Below, one piece after another: positions 51,849 through 60,660 of a stretch of 64,000 nucleotides of DNA; position 1 is the stretch's first letter, and each line of letters starts with the position of its first letter. Source of the stretch: Thermoguttaceae bacterium (lineage in GTDB: Bacteria; Planctomycetota; Planctomycetia; Pirellulales; Thermoguttaceae). Under the pieces are notes generated by a model, which made no database searches, was not told the DNA's origin, and saw nothing but the letters and a program-made list of their open reading frames with translations. Location: contig JAFRAC010000019.1 of the NCBI GenBank assembly GCA_017405595.1, positions 59,894-123,893 of the forward strand. Direction: 5' to 3'. The translations under genes were made by a program, and so were the position numbers.

Positions 51849-53291
51849 ATGCCCCCCGCCATTTTTAACCGGATAACACTCCGTATCATCGATCTGCTCG
51901 AAAAAGGGGGTGCGCGTGACGTACTGGCGGTCGGGGGGGCCGTACGCGATTTTCTTTTAAACGATTCGGAAATCCGGGATGTCGATCTGGAAGTCTACGG
52001 ATTGAGTTACGCGCGGGTCGTCGAGATCTTAAAACCCCATTTCCGCACCGAGCTGGTGGGGCAGGCGTTCGGTGTCATCAAGGTGGGGTGCCGCGACCGG
52101 GAATCCCCGACAGGCCGTCTTGAGATCGATGTTTCCCTTCCGCGACGCGAATCGAAAAACGGGATCGGGCATAAAGGTTTCGATGTCGACGCCGAACCGT
52201 TTCTTTCGTATGAAGAGGCGTTTGCCCGCCGCGATTTTACCGTCAACGCCATCGGCATGCGCCGCGACGGGACGCTGATCGACCCGTACGGCGGAAAGGC
52301 GGACCTCGAAAAGAAGATTCTCCGCGCGCCGTCGGTCCGGTTTAAGGACGACCCGCTCCGCGTTCTGAGAGGGATGCAGTTCGCCGCCCGTTTCGGCTTT
52401 ACGATGGACGAAAAAACCGTCGGTTACTGCCGGGAAGTGCTTCCCGAGTTTTCGTCTCTTTCGCCCGAAAGGGTTTATGAGGAATGGCGGAAGTGGGCGC
52501 TCCGCGGCAAATACCCTTCGCTCGGCCTCGATATTCTCAAACAGACCGGCTGGTCGAGCCGGTTCCCCGAACTTCAGGCGCTGATCGGCACACCGCAGAA
52601 CCCGAAATGGCATCCCGAGGGGGATGTCTGGACCCATACAGCCCTCGTCTGCAACGAAGCGCGCCTGGCGGCGGAACAGGCGGAAGAAGGCGGGGAACCG
52701 TTCTCGGAACTGGAACGGACGGTGCTGATGTTCGCGGCTCTCGCGCACGATTTCGGCAAACCGGCAACCACGCGGCGCGACGCCGAAGGGACGATCCGTT
52801 CGCACGGCCACGCCGAAGAAGGGGTTGCGCCCGCCCGCGCCTTCCTCGAAAAGATGAAAGCGCCGGCGCGCATCGTCGAAATGGTTCTTCCCCTTGTGCG
52901 GGAGCATATGGTGATCGTTCATCACATGCTCGGCGCCCCGACTCCGCGGGCGATCCGCCGGCTGGCGTGCAAACTGGAACCGGCAACGCTCCGGCTCTGG
53001 GTGGCGCTCTGTCAGAGCGACGCGCTCGGCTGTTTCCCGCCGGCGACGGAGCTTCGCACGATCCGGTTCCATGCCGAGGACTGGCTTTGCGCCGCGAAAG
53101 AGGAAAAGGTCGCCGATGAGAAGCCGGCGGCGCTGATCCGCGGCCGCGACCTGATTGCGCTCGGCATACCGCCCGGTCCCGAGATGGGCCGGATCCTGCG
53201 CGCGGCGTACGACGCGCAGATCGACGGCGCGTTTGCGGCGGCCGCCGAGGGGATCGCGTGGCTCAAAGAACACGGATTGCTGAAAGCATAA
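51849..53291 (+). CDS. cca: CCA-adding tRNA nucleotidyltransferase with HD domain
   Basis: The 480-residue enzyme belongs to the class II nucleotidyltransferase family that adds CCA to tRNA or adenylates RNA. The catalytic head has LAVGGAVRDFLLNDSEIRDVDLEVYG near residue 25. RRDFTVNAIGMR and the DPLRVLRGMQFAARFGF motif near residue 170 follow. A C-terminal HD domain is present, with WTHTALVCNEA and ALAHDFGKPATTRR. HD plus poly(A)-polymerase-type head suggests CCA addition with phosphatase activity, but a poly(A) polymerase role cannot be excluded. ParA follows 16 bases later. Confidence 0.88.
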   Translation: MPPAIFNRITLRIIDLLEKGGARDVLAVGGAVRDFLLNDSEIRDVDLEVYGLSYARVVEILKPHFRTELVGQAFGVIKVGCRDRESPTGRLEIDVSLPRRESKNGIGHKGFDVDAEPFLSYEEAFARRDFTVNAIGMRRDGTLIDPYGGKADLEKKILRAPSVRFKDDPLRVLRGMQFAARFGFTMDEKTVGYCREVLPEFSSLSPERVYEEWRKWALRGKYPSLGLDILKQTGWSSRFPELQALIGTPQNPKWHPEGDVWTHTALVCNEARLAAEQAEEGGEPFSELERTVLMFAALAHDFGKPATTRRDAEGTIRSHGHAEEGVAPARAFLEKMKAPARIVEMVLPLVREHMVIVHHMLGAPTPRAIRRLACKLEPATLRLWVALCQSDALGCFPPATELRTIRFHAEDWLCAAKEEKVADEKPAALIRGRDLIALGIPPGPEMGRILRAAYDAQIDGAFAAAAEGIAWLKEHGLLKA

Positions 53292-53307
53292 GGAGGATAC
53301 CAAGCCG

Positions 53308-54303
53308 ATGAGGTCGATAGCGGTCATGAACCAAAAGGGAGGGGTCGGCAAAACAACCACCTCGGTCAATCTTGCCGCGGCGCTGGCCCGCCGGGGGAAA
53401 CGGGTTCTCCTGATCGACATGGACCCCCAGGCGCACGCCACTCTCCATCTCGGCGTGGAAATCTCGGCCGATACACGTTCGATTTACGATGTGATGACCG
53501 ACGACGATACACTGGAGGCGGTAAAGCGGAAAGCCGCCGAGAATCTCTGGATCGTCCCATCCCATCTCGATTTGGCGGGGGCCGAAGTCGAACTGGCCGG
53601 CGCGGTCGGGCGCGATTTCATCCTGCGCGACAAGCTCCCCGCCGATCCCCAGATGTATGACTATCTGATCATCGACTGCCCCCCTTCGCTCGGGGTGCTG
53701 ACCATCAACGCGCTGACCGCCGTCCGTGAAATCATCATTCCGCTCCAGCCGCACTTTTTGGCGCTTCACGGGCTGAGCAAGCTTTTGCAGACGGTGAAGC
53801 TCGTTTCGCAGCGGCTGAACCGCGAACTCCGCCTGACCGGAATCGTCTTCTGCCTCTACGATTCGGCGACAACGCTGGCGCGCGAAATTTCGAGGGATGT
53901 GCGCACCTTCTTTGAAGACGAAAAAGACCGCGATCCCAGCCTCCCCTGGGCGGACGCCGCCCTGTACCGGACGAAGATCCGCCGGAATATCCGTCTTGCC
54001 GAAGCTCCGAGTTTCGGGCAATCGATTTTCGACTACGACCCGAAATCGAACGGCGCCGACGATTACGCCGACCTGGCCGCCGAGGTCGACGGCTGTAAAA
54101 GGGAGTTCGCTTCCCGCAACAAGGCGAAGCCCTCTGCGGCGCGCACGGCCGCGGCGCCGGACGGATCCCGTGCTTCGGCCCCGGCCGCGCCGAACATCGC
54201 CGCGGAACTTTCCGGCCCGGCGGAACCCGAATCTTCTCCGGCGGAAAAGGAACCGGCTTCCTCCTTCTTTACGCCCGATCCCCTTTCGATTGAGATCGAC
54301 TGA
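53308..54303 (+). CDS. ParA/Soj-family ATPase
   Basis: A 331-residue Walker ATPase of the ParA type. The deviant Walker A is NQKGGVGKTTTSVNLA near residues 8-23. LLIDMDPQAHAT, DYLIIDCPPSLGVLTINAL and RNIRLAEAPSFGQSIFDYD are also typical. Conventional chromosomal Soj proteins are about 260 residues; this one has a C-terminal extension of about 70 residues rich in Ala, Pro and Ser. AAGGAGG precedes the ATG. No parB gene or clear centromere-like site is adjacent in this window, so it may be an orphan that positions another cargo, or its partner lies elsewhere. Confidence 0.9.
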   Translation: MRSIAVMNQKGGVGKTTTSVNLAAALARRGKRVLLIDMDPQAHATLHLGVEISADTRSIYDVMTDDDTLEAVKRKAAENLWIVPSHLDLAGAEVELAGAVGRDFILRDKLPADPQMYDYLIIDCPPSLGVLTINALTAVREIIIPLQPHFLALHGLSKLLQTVKLVSQRLNRELRLTGIVFCLYDSATTLAREISRDVRTFFEDEKDRDPSLPWADAALYRTKIRRNIRLAEAPSFGQSIFDYDPKSNGADDYADLAAEVDGCKREFASRNKAKPSAARTAAAPDGSRASAPAAPNIAAELSGPAEPESSPAEKEPASSFFTPDPLSIEID

Positions 54304-54330
54304 CCCCTTAACCCCTTTTGAGGTGAGAGA

Positions 54331-56487
54331 ATGGCACCCGTGATTACCCTCCTGACATTTATCCTCGGCCCGTGGATGATCGCCTACGACGAGGCCGGTT
54401 CGGTTCTGACGCTCAGCAATACCGAACAGCGCATCACCGTTACGGGCTCTTTCGCGTTTGAAAACGAAGACGGCGTGTGGCAGATCGTCCCGCCGCGCGA
54501 CGGCGTGCGCGACCGGCTGGCGCTTGTCAATCCGTGGGGCTCGGTGCAGGGGTATATCACCTTTCAGCAGAACGGCGGGCGGCTCTCCTTTTTGGTTCAT
54601 CACCGTACGCGGCAGTTCTATTCCGGGAAGCTGACCTTCGACGGCCAGATCCGGTTCCGCCGCGAGAGTTTTGCCTGCCAGACGATTCCGACTCCCGGCG
54701 CGCGTGTTCTTTCGCTCGGTGCCGGCGCCGCCGACTCGCGCGCCTGCGACACCCTCTTCGCCCGGGAAGAGGATCTGGCCTTACAGGTCTTCGGGGGAAC
54801 CGAAACGCGCCTTGAAGACCTGGGGGACGGCCTGTACCGCGTCCGCGCCGTCTGCGACATCGAAAAGACGGAAGAGGCGTCGATTTCGCTGAACGTGGAA
54901 CCGAATTACTTTAAATCGCGCTACATCCCGTACTACCATCCGATCGACCGGAAACGGTGCCCGAAACCGCCGACCGGGTGGATGTCGTGGAATGTCTATT
55001 TCGACAAGGCGACCGCCGAGGACAATCTTGCCGAAGCCCGGCTCGGCAAAGAGTACTTTAAGCCGTTCGGCATGGAGTTCTGGTCGATCGAGTCGTGGCA
55101 GGCGAATTCGGATCAGCTGCCGGTCAGCAAGTTCTCGAATCTGGATCTGGAACCGAACAGGGACCAGTTCCCCGAAGGGATGAAAAAGCTTGCCGACGAC
55201 ATCCGCGCGCTCGGATTCCGTCCCGGACTCTGGACCGTTCCCTACGGCACGGGGAATACCGAGTTCTACGAAGCGCACAAGGACTGGTTCCTGCACGATA
55301 AAGACGGGAACCCCATCGACACGTGGGCGGGGCGCTATACCATCGACCCGACGGTTCCCGAAGCGATCGAAAACATCAGGCACATTCACGAAGTCGCGGC
55401 GCGCCAGTGGGGGTACGAATTCTTTAAGGTCGACGGCATGTCGGGGGGCGGATCGGCGTATATGGCGCACCTCTACGAGAAGCCCGAAGTCCGCGCGCAA
55501 ATGCACGACCCCTTCTGCTCCAACCCGTTCGAGAAGACCGCCGCCGCCATCCGCGAGGGGATCGGCCCGCGAAGCGTCTTTTTGGCGTGCCAGGGGCATT
55601 ACACCGGTCCGGAAGCCGCCTATGCCGATGCGGCCCGCATCGGCGCCGACATTGTCGACTGCAATCAGCCGGTTAAGTGGGAGAATGTCCTGAACCAGGG
55701 GGCGCGGACGCTGAACCAGATTTTTGTGAACAATATCGCTTTCTTTACCGACCCCGACACGCTTTTGGTCGGCGACCTCGATACGGAACAGGCGCGTGTT
55801 TCGGCGACCATCGTTTCTCTTCCGGGTCAGGTCACCTTCAGCGGCGACAAATTGGCCGGGCTTTCCGGCGACAAGATCGCCCTGATTCAGCAGACCCTTC
55901 CCCCCGCCGACGTTCATCCGATGAACCTCTACCCCTTCTTCGACCTTCTGCCGATCTGGAATCTCCGCGTCGCCCGGCCGTTCGGCGCGTGGAACGCCGT
56001 TGCGCTCTTCAACTGGGACGACGAACCGAAACCGATCGCGTTTTCTTTCGGCGAACTCGGACTCGATCCGGAAGCGGATTACGCCGTTTACGAGTTCTGG
56101 ACCGGCACCTTTTTCGGCAGTGCGCACGGGAGCTTTTCGATCGACGTCCCCCCGCGGGGTGTCCGTCTCCTCTGTGTTGCCCAGGCCGATCCGGCCCGCC
56201 CGGTCTTCCTTTCGAGCAGCCGCCATATCGCCCAGGGCGCGGTCGATCTGGCGCACCTGGACTGGAACCCCGAAACGAAGACCCTGACCGGAAAGGTCCG
56301 TCTGGTCGGCGGGCATAAAACGACGCTCCGTTTTGCGCTGCCGGCGGACCTGCTCCCCGCCGACGGCGGCGAGACTCTCCAGGCCGGCGACTGCCGCCTC
56401 TGGGAAAAGGAACTTGAATCCGACCGTTCCGGAGAGGTCACGTTTACCCAGCAGTTTGAGGATGCCGCACTTTTAGACTGGCTCTAG
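54331..56487 (+). CDS. Clan-D (GH36/GH27-like) alpha-galactosidase-like glycoside hydrolase
   Basis: A 718-residue TIM-barrel hydrolase without a signal peptide. After an N-terminal beta domain (about residues 1-200), the barrel starts near PKPPTGWMSWNVYFDK. The nucleophile segment is WGYEFFKVDGMSGG near residue 370 (Asp in KVD). The acid/base candidate Asp is in ARIGADIVDCNQ near residue 440. A late beta domain follows with LFNWDDEPKPIAFSF. Activity on alpha-galactosides or related sugars is likely but not proven. It is preceded by ParA, with no transporter adjacent. Confidence 0.85.
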   Translation: MAPVITLLTFILGPWMIAYDEAGSVLTLSNTEQRITVTGSFAFENEDGVWQIVPPRDGVRDRLALVNPWGSVQGYITFQQNGGRLSFLVHHRTRQFYSGKLTFDGQIRFRRESFACQTIPTPGARVLSLGAGAADSRACDTLFAREEDLALQVFGGTETRLEDLGDGLYRVRAVCDIEKTEEASISLNVEPNYFKSRYIPYYHPIDRKRCPKPPTGWMSWNVYFDKATAEDNLAEARLGKEYFKPFGMEFWSIESWQANSDQLPVSKFSNLDLEPNRDQFPEGMKKLADDIRALGFRPGLWTVPYGTGNTEFYEAHKDWFLHDKDGNPIDTWAGRYTIDPTVPEAIENIRHIHEVAARQWGYEFFKVDGMSGGGSAYMAHLYEKPEVRAQMHDPFCSNPFEKTAAAIREGIGPRSVFLACQGHYTGPEAAYADAARIGADIVDCNQPVKWENVLNQGARTLNQIFVNNIAFFTDPDTLLVGDLDTEQARVSATIVSLPGQVTFSGDKLAGLSGDKIALIQQTLPPADVHPMNLYPFFDLLPIWNLRVARPFGAWNAVALFNWDDEPKPIAFSFGELGLDPEADYAVYEFWTGTFFGSAHGSFSIDVPPRGVRLLCVAQADPARPVFLSSSRHIAQGAVDLAHLDWNPETKTLTGKVRLVGGHKTTLRFALPADLLPADGGETLQAGDCRLWEKELESDRSGEVTFTQQFEDAALLDWL

Positions 56488-56611
56488 TCGGCGGGATTCA
56501 CTACAATCACCCGGAAGGTCCGGCCGCGGAATTTCCCGCAGGGACGAAGGTGATCCCATCCGCCGCATGCCGAAAACCGGTACCGAAGCAAGAGGGTTAC
56601 GGAAGTTATCG

Positions 56612-57847
56612 ATGAAAAGAGAATCTCTGAACAGCAGTCTCGCAGTAGCACTCTTTCTGGCCGTTTCGGTATCCGGCGTTCCGGCGCAGACGACGACCGT
56701 TCAGCCGGTTGAAGGGCCGGACGGCCGGCTCTTCCCTTCCGCTTCAAGCATTCTCAATCCCCACGTGACCGAAGGGCGGTTCGGCACATCGCTGCAGGGG
56801 GGGTATTTCATGCCGAAAAACCTGAACAGCGAAGAGAGCCGTTTTTCGTCCAACGCCATTTTGGGGCCGAGCGGCGAGTTTATCGGGATGCGGAGCGACG
56901 GCGATGCCGCACGCGATTTCTCCCAACGCCGGCAGGGGGAGGAGAACGAACTGTCCGAGGTCGACCGTCTTCTGGTGATGCGCCATATGCGCCGGCAGAC
57001 CGCCGCCCAACAGGCACCCGATGAGACGCTCACCCAGCGTTCGGCCGTTCCTTATTCCGGTCCTCTTCCGTACACGACCCCCGAACCGGCCGTTCCGGCC
57101 GAGCCGGTTCAGGCCGCGGAAACCCTTCCGACTCCCCCTCCGGCAACCGAACCGGCAGAGCAACCTTCCCGGCCGCAGCCGTCCGAAGAGATTTGGATGC
57201 GGGGCAGTTCCCGGCTGGCGGCGCCGTCTTCTTCTCCCCGCCGGGGGAATCCGGCCGATTCCAACTCGGATCTGATGATCGATCCGCGCTGGTTCGAGTT
57301 CGGCGGCGGTGCCGATCCCCAGGCGGCTCCCGCGCCCGAAGCGGACGGGACCGCTTCTTTTTCCGCACCGGCGGAATCCCCGGATCTGTTCGTCCCGCCG
57401 GAAGAGGGAATGGTTGTCGGCAGTCTCTTCTCCGAAGACTCTTCCGCTCCGGCTCCGTCTCTTCCCTCCGACCTTTTGGCGCGGAACGGCCGGCGGGAAC
57501 GCCAGAATTCGGCCGCTCTCCAGCAGCGTCTTGAAACGCTTTTACTCCAGAGCCCGCTTGTCAGTCCGCTTTCCCCCATCCACGTGAAGGTCAACGGCTC
57601 GTCTGCGGTGGTGGCGGGCGTGGTCGGCAGCGAAGCCGCGCGGGTCGAAGCCGGAAAAATTCTTCTCAACAACGGTGTCGAAACCGTCGACAACCGGATC
57701 GTCGTCTATTCGGACAGTACCAGCGGTAATACAAACCCGGACGGACCCGCCGAAAACACGGCTTCTTTCGAGATCGGGGAGAATGGCGCCGGAGACCTTG
57801 TGCCGGCGCAATCCCCGTCCGCCCCCGAAAGCGGTGAAGGCCGGTAA
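56612..57847 (+). CDS. Secreted Pro/Ala/Ser-rich protein with BON-like C-terminal domain
   Basis: A 411-residue protein. The signal peptide is SLAVALFLAVSVSGVPAQ. A long disordered middle region (about 110-310, rich in Pro, Ala, Ser and Glu) is followed by a folded part. That part, near residues 320-385, has RLETLLLQSPLVSP, SPIHVKVNGSSAVVAGVV and ARVEAGKILLNNGVETVDNR, which fits a BON domain. BON domains are often periplasmic or outer-membrane binding modules. The start at ATG 56612 follows GGAAG; a longer frame at 56567 lacks a site. Function unknown. Confidence 0.75.
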   Translation: MKRESLNSSLAVALFLAVSVSGVPAQTTTVQPVEGPDGRLFPSASSILNPHVTEGRFGTSLQGGYFMPKNLNSEESRFSSNAILGPSGEFIGMRSDGDAARDFSQRRQGEENELSEVDRLLVMRHMRRQTAAQQAPDETLTQRSAVPYSGPLPYTTPEPAVPAEPVQAAETLPTPPPATEPAEQPSRPQPSEEIWMRGSSRLAAPSSSPRRGNPADSNSDLMIDPRWFEFGGGADPQAAPAPEADGTASFSAPAESPDLFVPPEEGMVVGSLFSEDSSAPAPSLPSDLLARNGRRERQNSAALQQRLETLLLQSPLVSPLSPIHVKVNGSSAVVAGVVGSEAARVEAGKILLNNGVETVDNRIVVYSDSTSGNTNPDGPAENTASFEIGENGAGDLVPAQSPSAPESGEGR

Positions 57848-57914
57848 CCAAAGGCGGTTCCGGAGGGGTTTGGGGGAACGGTCGTTTTCAATCGATAGGA
57901 AAGAGTCTGTTCCG

Positions 57915-58688
57915 ATGTTTGAAGAATCATTGTGCCGGATCGAACGGGAAAACAATATCACCATTCTCTATTGCGCGGAAGCGGGTTCCCGCGCTCAGGG
58001 AATTTCTTCGCCTGATAGCGACTACGACATCCGTTTTGTCTACGTTCATCCGGTCGAGTGGTATCTCCGGCTGACCCCCGGCCGCGATACGATGGAGTGG
58101 CTTTCCGAAGATCGGCAGCTCGATTTTTCCGGCTGGGAACTGCGTAAAACACTGAACCTGTTCGCCGCCTGCAATATACGGTTTAACGAACTGCTCTTCT
58201 CTCCGGTCGTTTATCGGGAAGAACCCCGGTTTACCCAGCCGCTGCGGAATGATATCCCCGGTTTTTTTCAGGCAAACCGGGCGTTTCTCGGTTATTTTTC
58301 ACTTGCCGAAAAAGGACTCGCCTCTCATCCGCTTGACGGTCCCGTCGGACTGAAGGGTTATTTTAGAATCATTTGTCCATTGTTGGCATGCCGGTTTATT
58401 CTGAACAACAAGGCTCAGCCGCCGACTCTCTTTTCGGAACTTATCCGGCAATCAGGCCTTTCCGATACGCTGCAGGATCGGCTGAACAAGCTGATTGAAT
58501 TGAAAAGAACGATGCCGAAGGAAACAGCCGTACCTCTCTCCGGAGATCTCATTGCATTTACGACCGGACTTTATCGGGAGATGGCTGCCCTGCGCGCCCG
58601 GGGAACGGTCATGCCGGAAACAGCGCAAAAGACGTGTTCCAAAACATCACTTGAAAAGCTGTTTCAGCGGTGGACGCTGAATAAATGA
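57915..58688 (+). CDS. RlaP-type DNA polymerase beta superfamily nucleotidyltransferase
   Basis: A 257-residue protein of the family called RNA-repair pathway DNA polymerase beta superfamily (RlaP, formerly YcgL). The catalytic triad region is GSRAQGISSPDSDYDIRFVY near residues 23-42. WYLRLTPGRDTMEWL, DFSGWELRKTLNLFAACN and ELLFSPVVYREEP follow, as in that family. Substrate is unknown; in some genomes the gene accompanies RtcB or RNA repair genes, but none are here. The ATG at 57915 is the start that gives the family's usual N-terminus. Confidence 0.85.
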   Translation: MFEESLCRIERENNITILYCAEAGSRAQGISSPDSDYDIRFVYVHPVEWYLRLTPGRDTMEWLSEDRQLDFSGWELRKTLNLFAACNIRFNELLFSPVVYREEPRFTQPLRNDIPGFFQANRAFLGYFSLAEKGLASHPLDGPVGLKGYFRIICPLLACRFILNNKAQPPTLFSELIRQSGLSDTLQDRLNKLIELKRTMPKETAVPLSGDLIAFTTGLYREMAALRARGTVMPETAQKTCSKTSLEKLFQRWTLNK

Positions 58689-58767
58689 GGACTCGGCCGA
58701 ATACCGGGCAACCTTCCCAAAAAGAAACTGACGTCTGAATGTCCCGGCCTGCCCGCTGTGCGGACCG

Positions 58768-60660
58768 CTATTTCATCCAGATCTTGAACCGTTTGGCGCC
58801 CGCCTGCGTCTTTTCGGGCGAGGTGATCATGACCCGGACGATATACGTGCCGGTCTGCTTGACGGGCAGGGGAAGTTCGGCACTCCAGTTCCCGTCGCGC
58901 GTTTCACACTCGGCGCGGGCCAGCACCCGGTCGTTGATCTCTTCAAAGGTGCGCTGATATTCAATCCGCGCTTCGTCGCTGTTAGAATAGTCGGTCCGGT
59001 TCTCCAGCTTGATTTTCGGCCGGGTCGGCAGGTTCAGGAGCTCCACCGTCACGTGCGCCGGTTCGTCGGAGACCGGCCCCTCGCCGGCCGACCACGCGCC
59101 GCGCTCCCCGCCGGCCTGCGCCTCCGCGGAGGAGGAAACGGTGACCGGCTCGTCCACATAGCCGATTTCGGGCAGCTGAAAGTCGATCCGTTCCGGAAAA
59201 CGGATCCGCAGAAGCGGATCGCCGAAAAGGTTGAAAAGGTGGCGGTGGTCCTCCAGCTGGTCGCCGAGCTGCTTTGCCGTCGGGTCGAACGTCTTGGCCA
59301 GTCCGTCGGCCGTCCGGCGCAGACGCGACCGGGGATCTTCGGCAGCGTCCCCGTCCGGTTTCGGTTCCCCCGCGTCTTCGGCGGCGTTTTCTGCTTCGCC
59401 TGCCGCCGCGGAGGGGTCGGGCGCAGCCTCTTCCGGCCCGGAAGGTTCCGTTTCGTTCGCTTCCCCGTCCTTTTCTTTCTTCCCCTTTTCGCGGGGCGGA
59501 TCGAACGGCCTCATCCGGTTCTTGACCGCAAAGATATACTCGCCGAGCGTCAGACAGCCGGGATCGCTCTGGCGGCGGAACGCCTCTTCGAGAAATTCGA
59601 TTCCGAAGACCCCCATCCCGTACGGCATCGATGTGCGGCTTGCCGCGACCGCGGCGATCGGACCGTTCGGCTTGAGAACGAATTCTTCGGCAATCGACAT
59701 TTCCGTCGAATCGTAAGCGCCTGTATAGCAAGCGCAGAAGATCATGATCGGAAGGCCCGCCCGGCAGTCGACGTATTCCAGATCGCTGAGTTCCAGAATC
59801 TTGTAGTTCCCCTTCGGCGTGGCGAGCCGGTCAAGCTCCTGATGAAGGCCGTGCCCCATATAGACCCAAAAGAGGGGCCCCTGATTCAGTTCGTCCAGAA
59901 CGGTATAGCGAAAGAGCGCCGGGTCGGGGCAGTAGGGGGAACGCCAGTCCGCCTGTACGAGCGTCCAGTCATACTCGTCGGGCATGGCCGACGCCAGAAT
60001 CTGCCGGACAGCGCTGGTGATCACGTTGTCGAGAATCATCGAGAAGCCCGCCATTCCGGCGACGAGCACGGCGCGGCGTTGCCAGGGGCCGGGCGGGGCG
60101 ACCTGCTCGTAATAGAGAATTTTGCTGACGGCGTCTTCCGCCTGTTGGGGGGTGCGTGCCGGAATGCGGCCGATCGGCACGTCGGGGAACGAGTCCCCGT
60201 CGAGATCGGCGTACCAGTTGTCCGAGGCAATGTGCGTTTCGTACCCGAACCGGTCGATGACCTTGGCCGGAACACGGGGGGCGGGGATGGCGTTGAGCGC
60301 CGAGCCGAGCGGATCGTTCGGGTCGGGCGACTGGCCGGCGAGGGGCGCGCCGTCGCCGACAATCAGAATCGCGCCGAGCGGATGTTCCCGGTTCAGGGCG
60401 CGGATCTGCTCGCGTATATCATTCGGTTCCGGAAGGATGTCTCCCCAGGAGAGAAACGACGGTTCGGTTTTCCGGGGAGTCTGAACAAGAGTGTGAATCC
60501 GGTACCCTTGCGACTGGCGGTAGAGAATCCACCGCTGCATCGCGGGCAGAAGCGCGCGCGACGTGACGAGAGCAACATCTCCGCCCGGAACCGGTTCGGC
60601 GCCGGAGGCGGGCAGAAGCGCGGCAAGAAGGAGAAGAACCCCTAAAAACCGCCTGATCAT
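58768..60660 (-). CDS. C25 (gingipain-like) caspase-fold cysteine protease
   Basis: A 630-residue secreted protein. After a signal peptide (FLGVLLLLAALLPASGAE), the protease region has DVPIGRIPARTPQQAEDA (about residues 160-180) and the catalytic His270 in VYMGHGLHQEL. The nucleophile is Cys311 in FCACYTGAYD. The dyad and spacing fit peptidase family C25. An acidic, Glu/Pro/Ala-rich insert occupies about 395-470. A C-terminal beta-sandwich-like domain follows near residues 520-630, possibly for secretion or surface binding. The start at 60660 overlaps the upstream gene's stop by four bases (ATGA), so the two are translationally coupled. Confidence 0.88.
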   Translation of the reverse strand: MIRRFLGVLLLLAALLPASGAEPVPGGDVALVTSRALLPAMQRWILYRQSQGYRIHTLVQTPRKTEPSFLSWGDILPEPNDIREQIRALNREHPLGAILIVGDGAPLAGQSPDPNDPLGSALNAIPAPRVPAKVIDRFGYETHIASDNWYADLDGDSFPDVPIGRIPARTPQQAEDAVSKILYYEQVAPPGPWQRRAVLVAGMAGFSMILDNVITSAVRQILASAMPDEYDWTLVQADWRSPYCPDPALFRYTVLDELNQGPLFWVYMGHGLHQELDRLATPKGNYKILELSDLEYVDCRAGLPIMIFCACYTGAYDSTEMSIAEEFVLKPNGPIAAVAASRTSMPYGMGVFGIEFLEEAFRRQSDPGCLTLGEYIFAVKNRMRPFDPPREKGKKEKDGEANETEPSGPEEAAPDPSAAAGEAENAAEDAGEPKPDGDAAEDPRSRLRRTADGLAKTFDPTAKQLGDQLEDHRHLFNLFGDPLLRIRFPERIDFQLPEIGYVDEPVTVSSSAEAQAGGERGAWSAGEGPVSDEPAHVTVELLNLPTRPKIKLENRTDYSNSDEARIEYQRTFEEINDRVLARAECETRDGNWSAELPLPVKQTGTYIVRVMITSPEKTQAGAKRFKIWMK

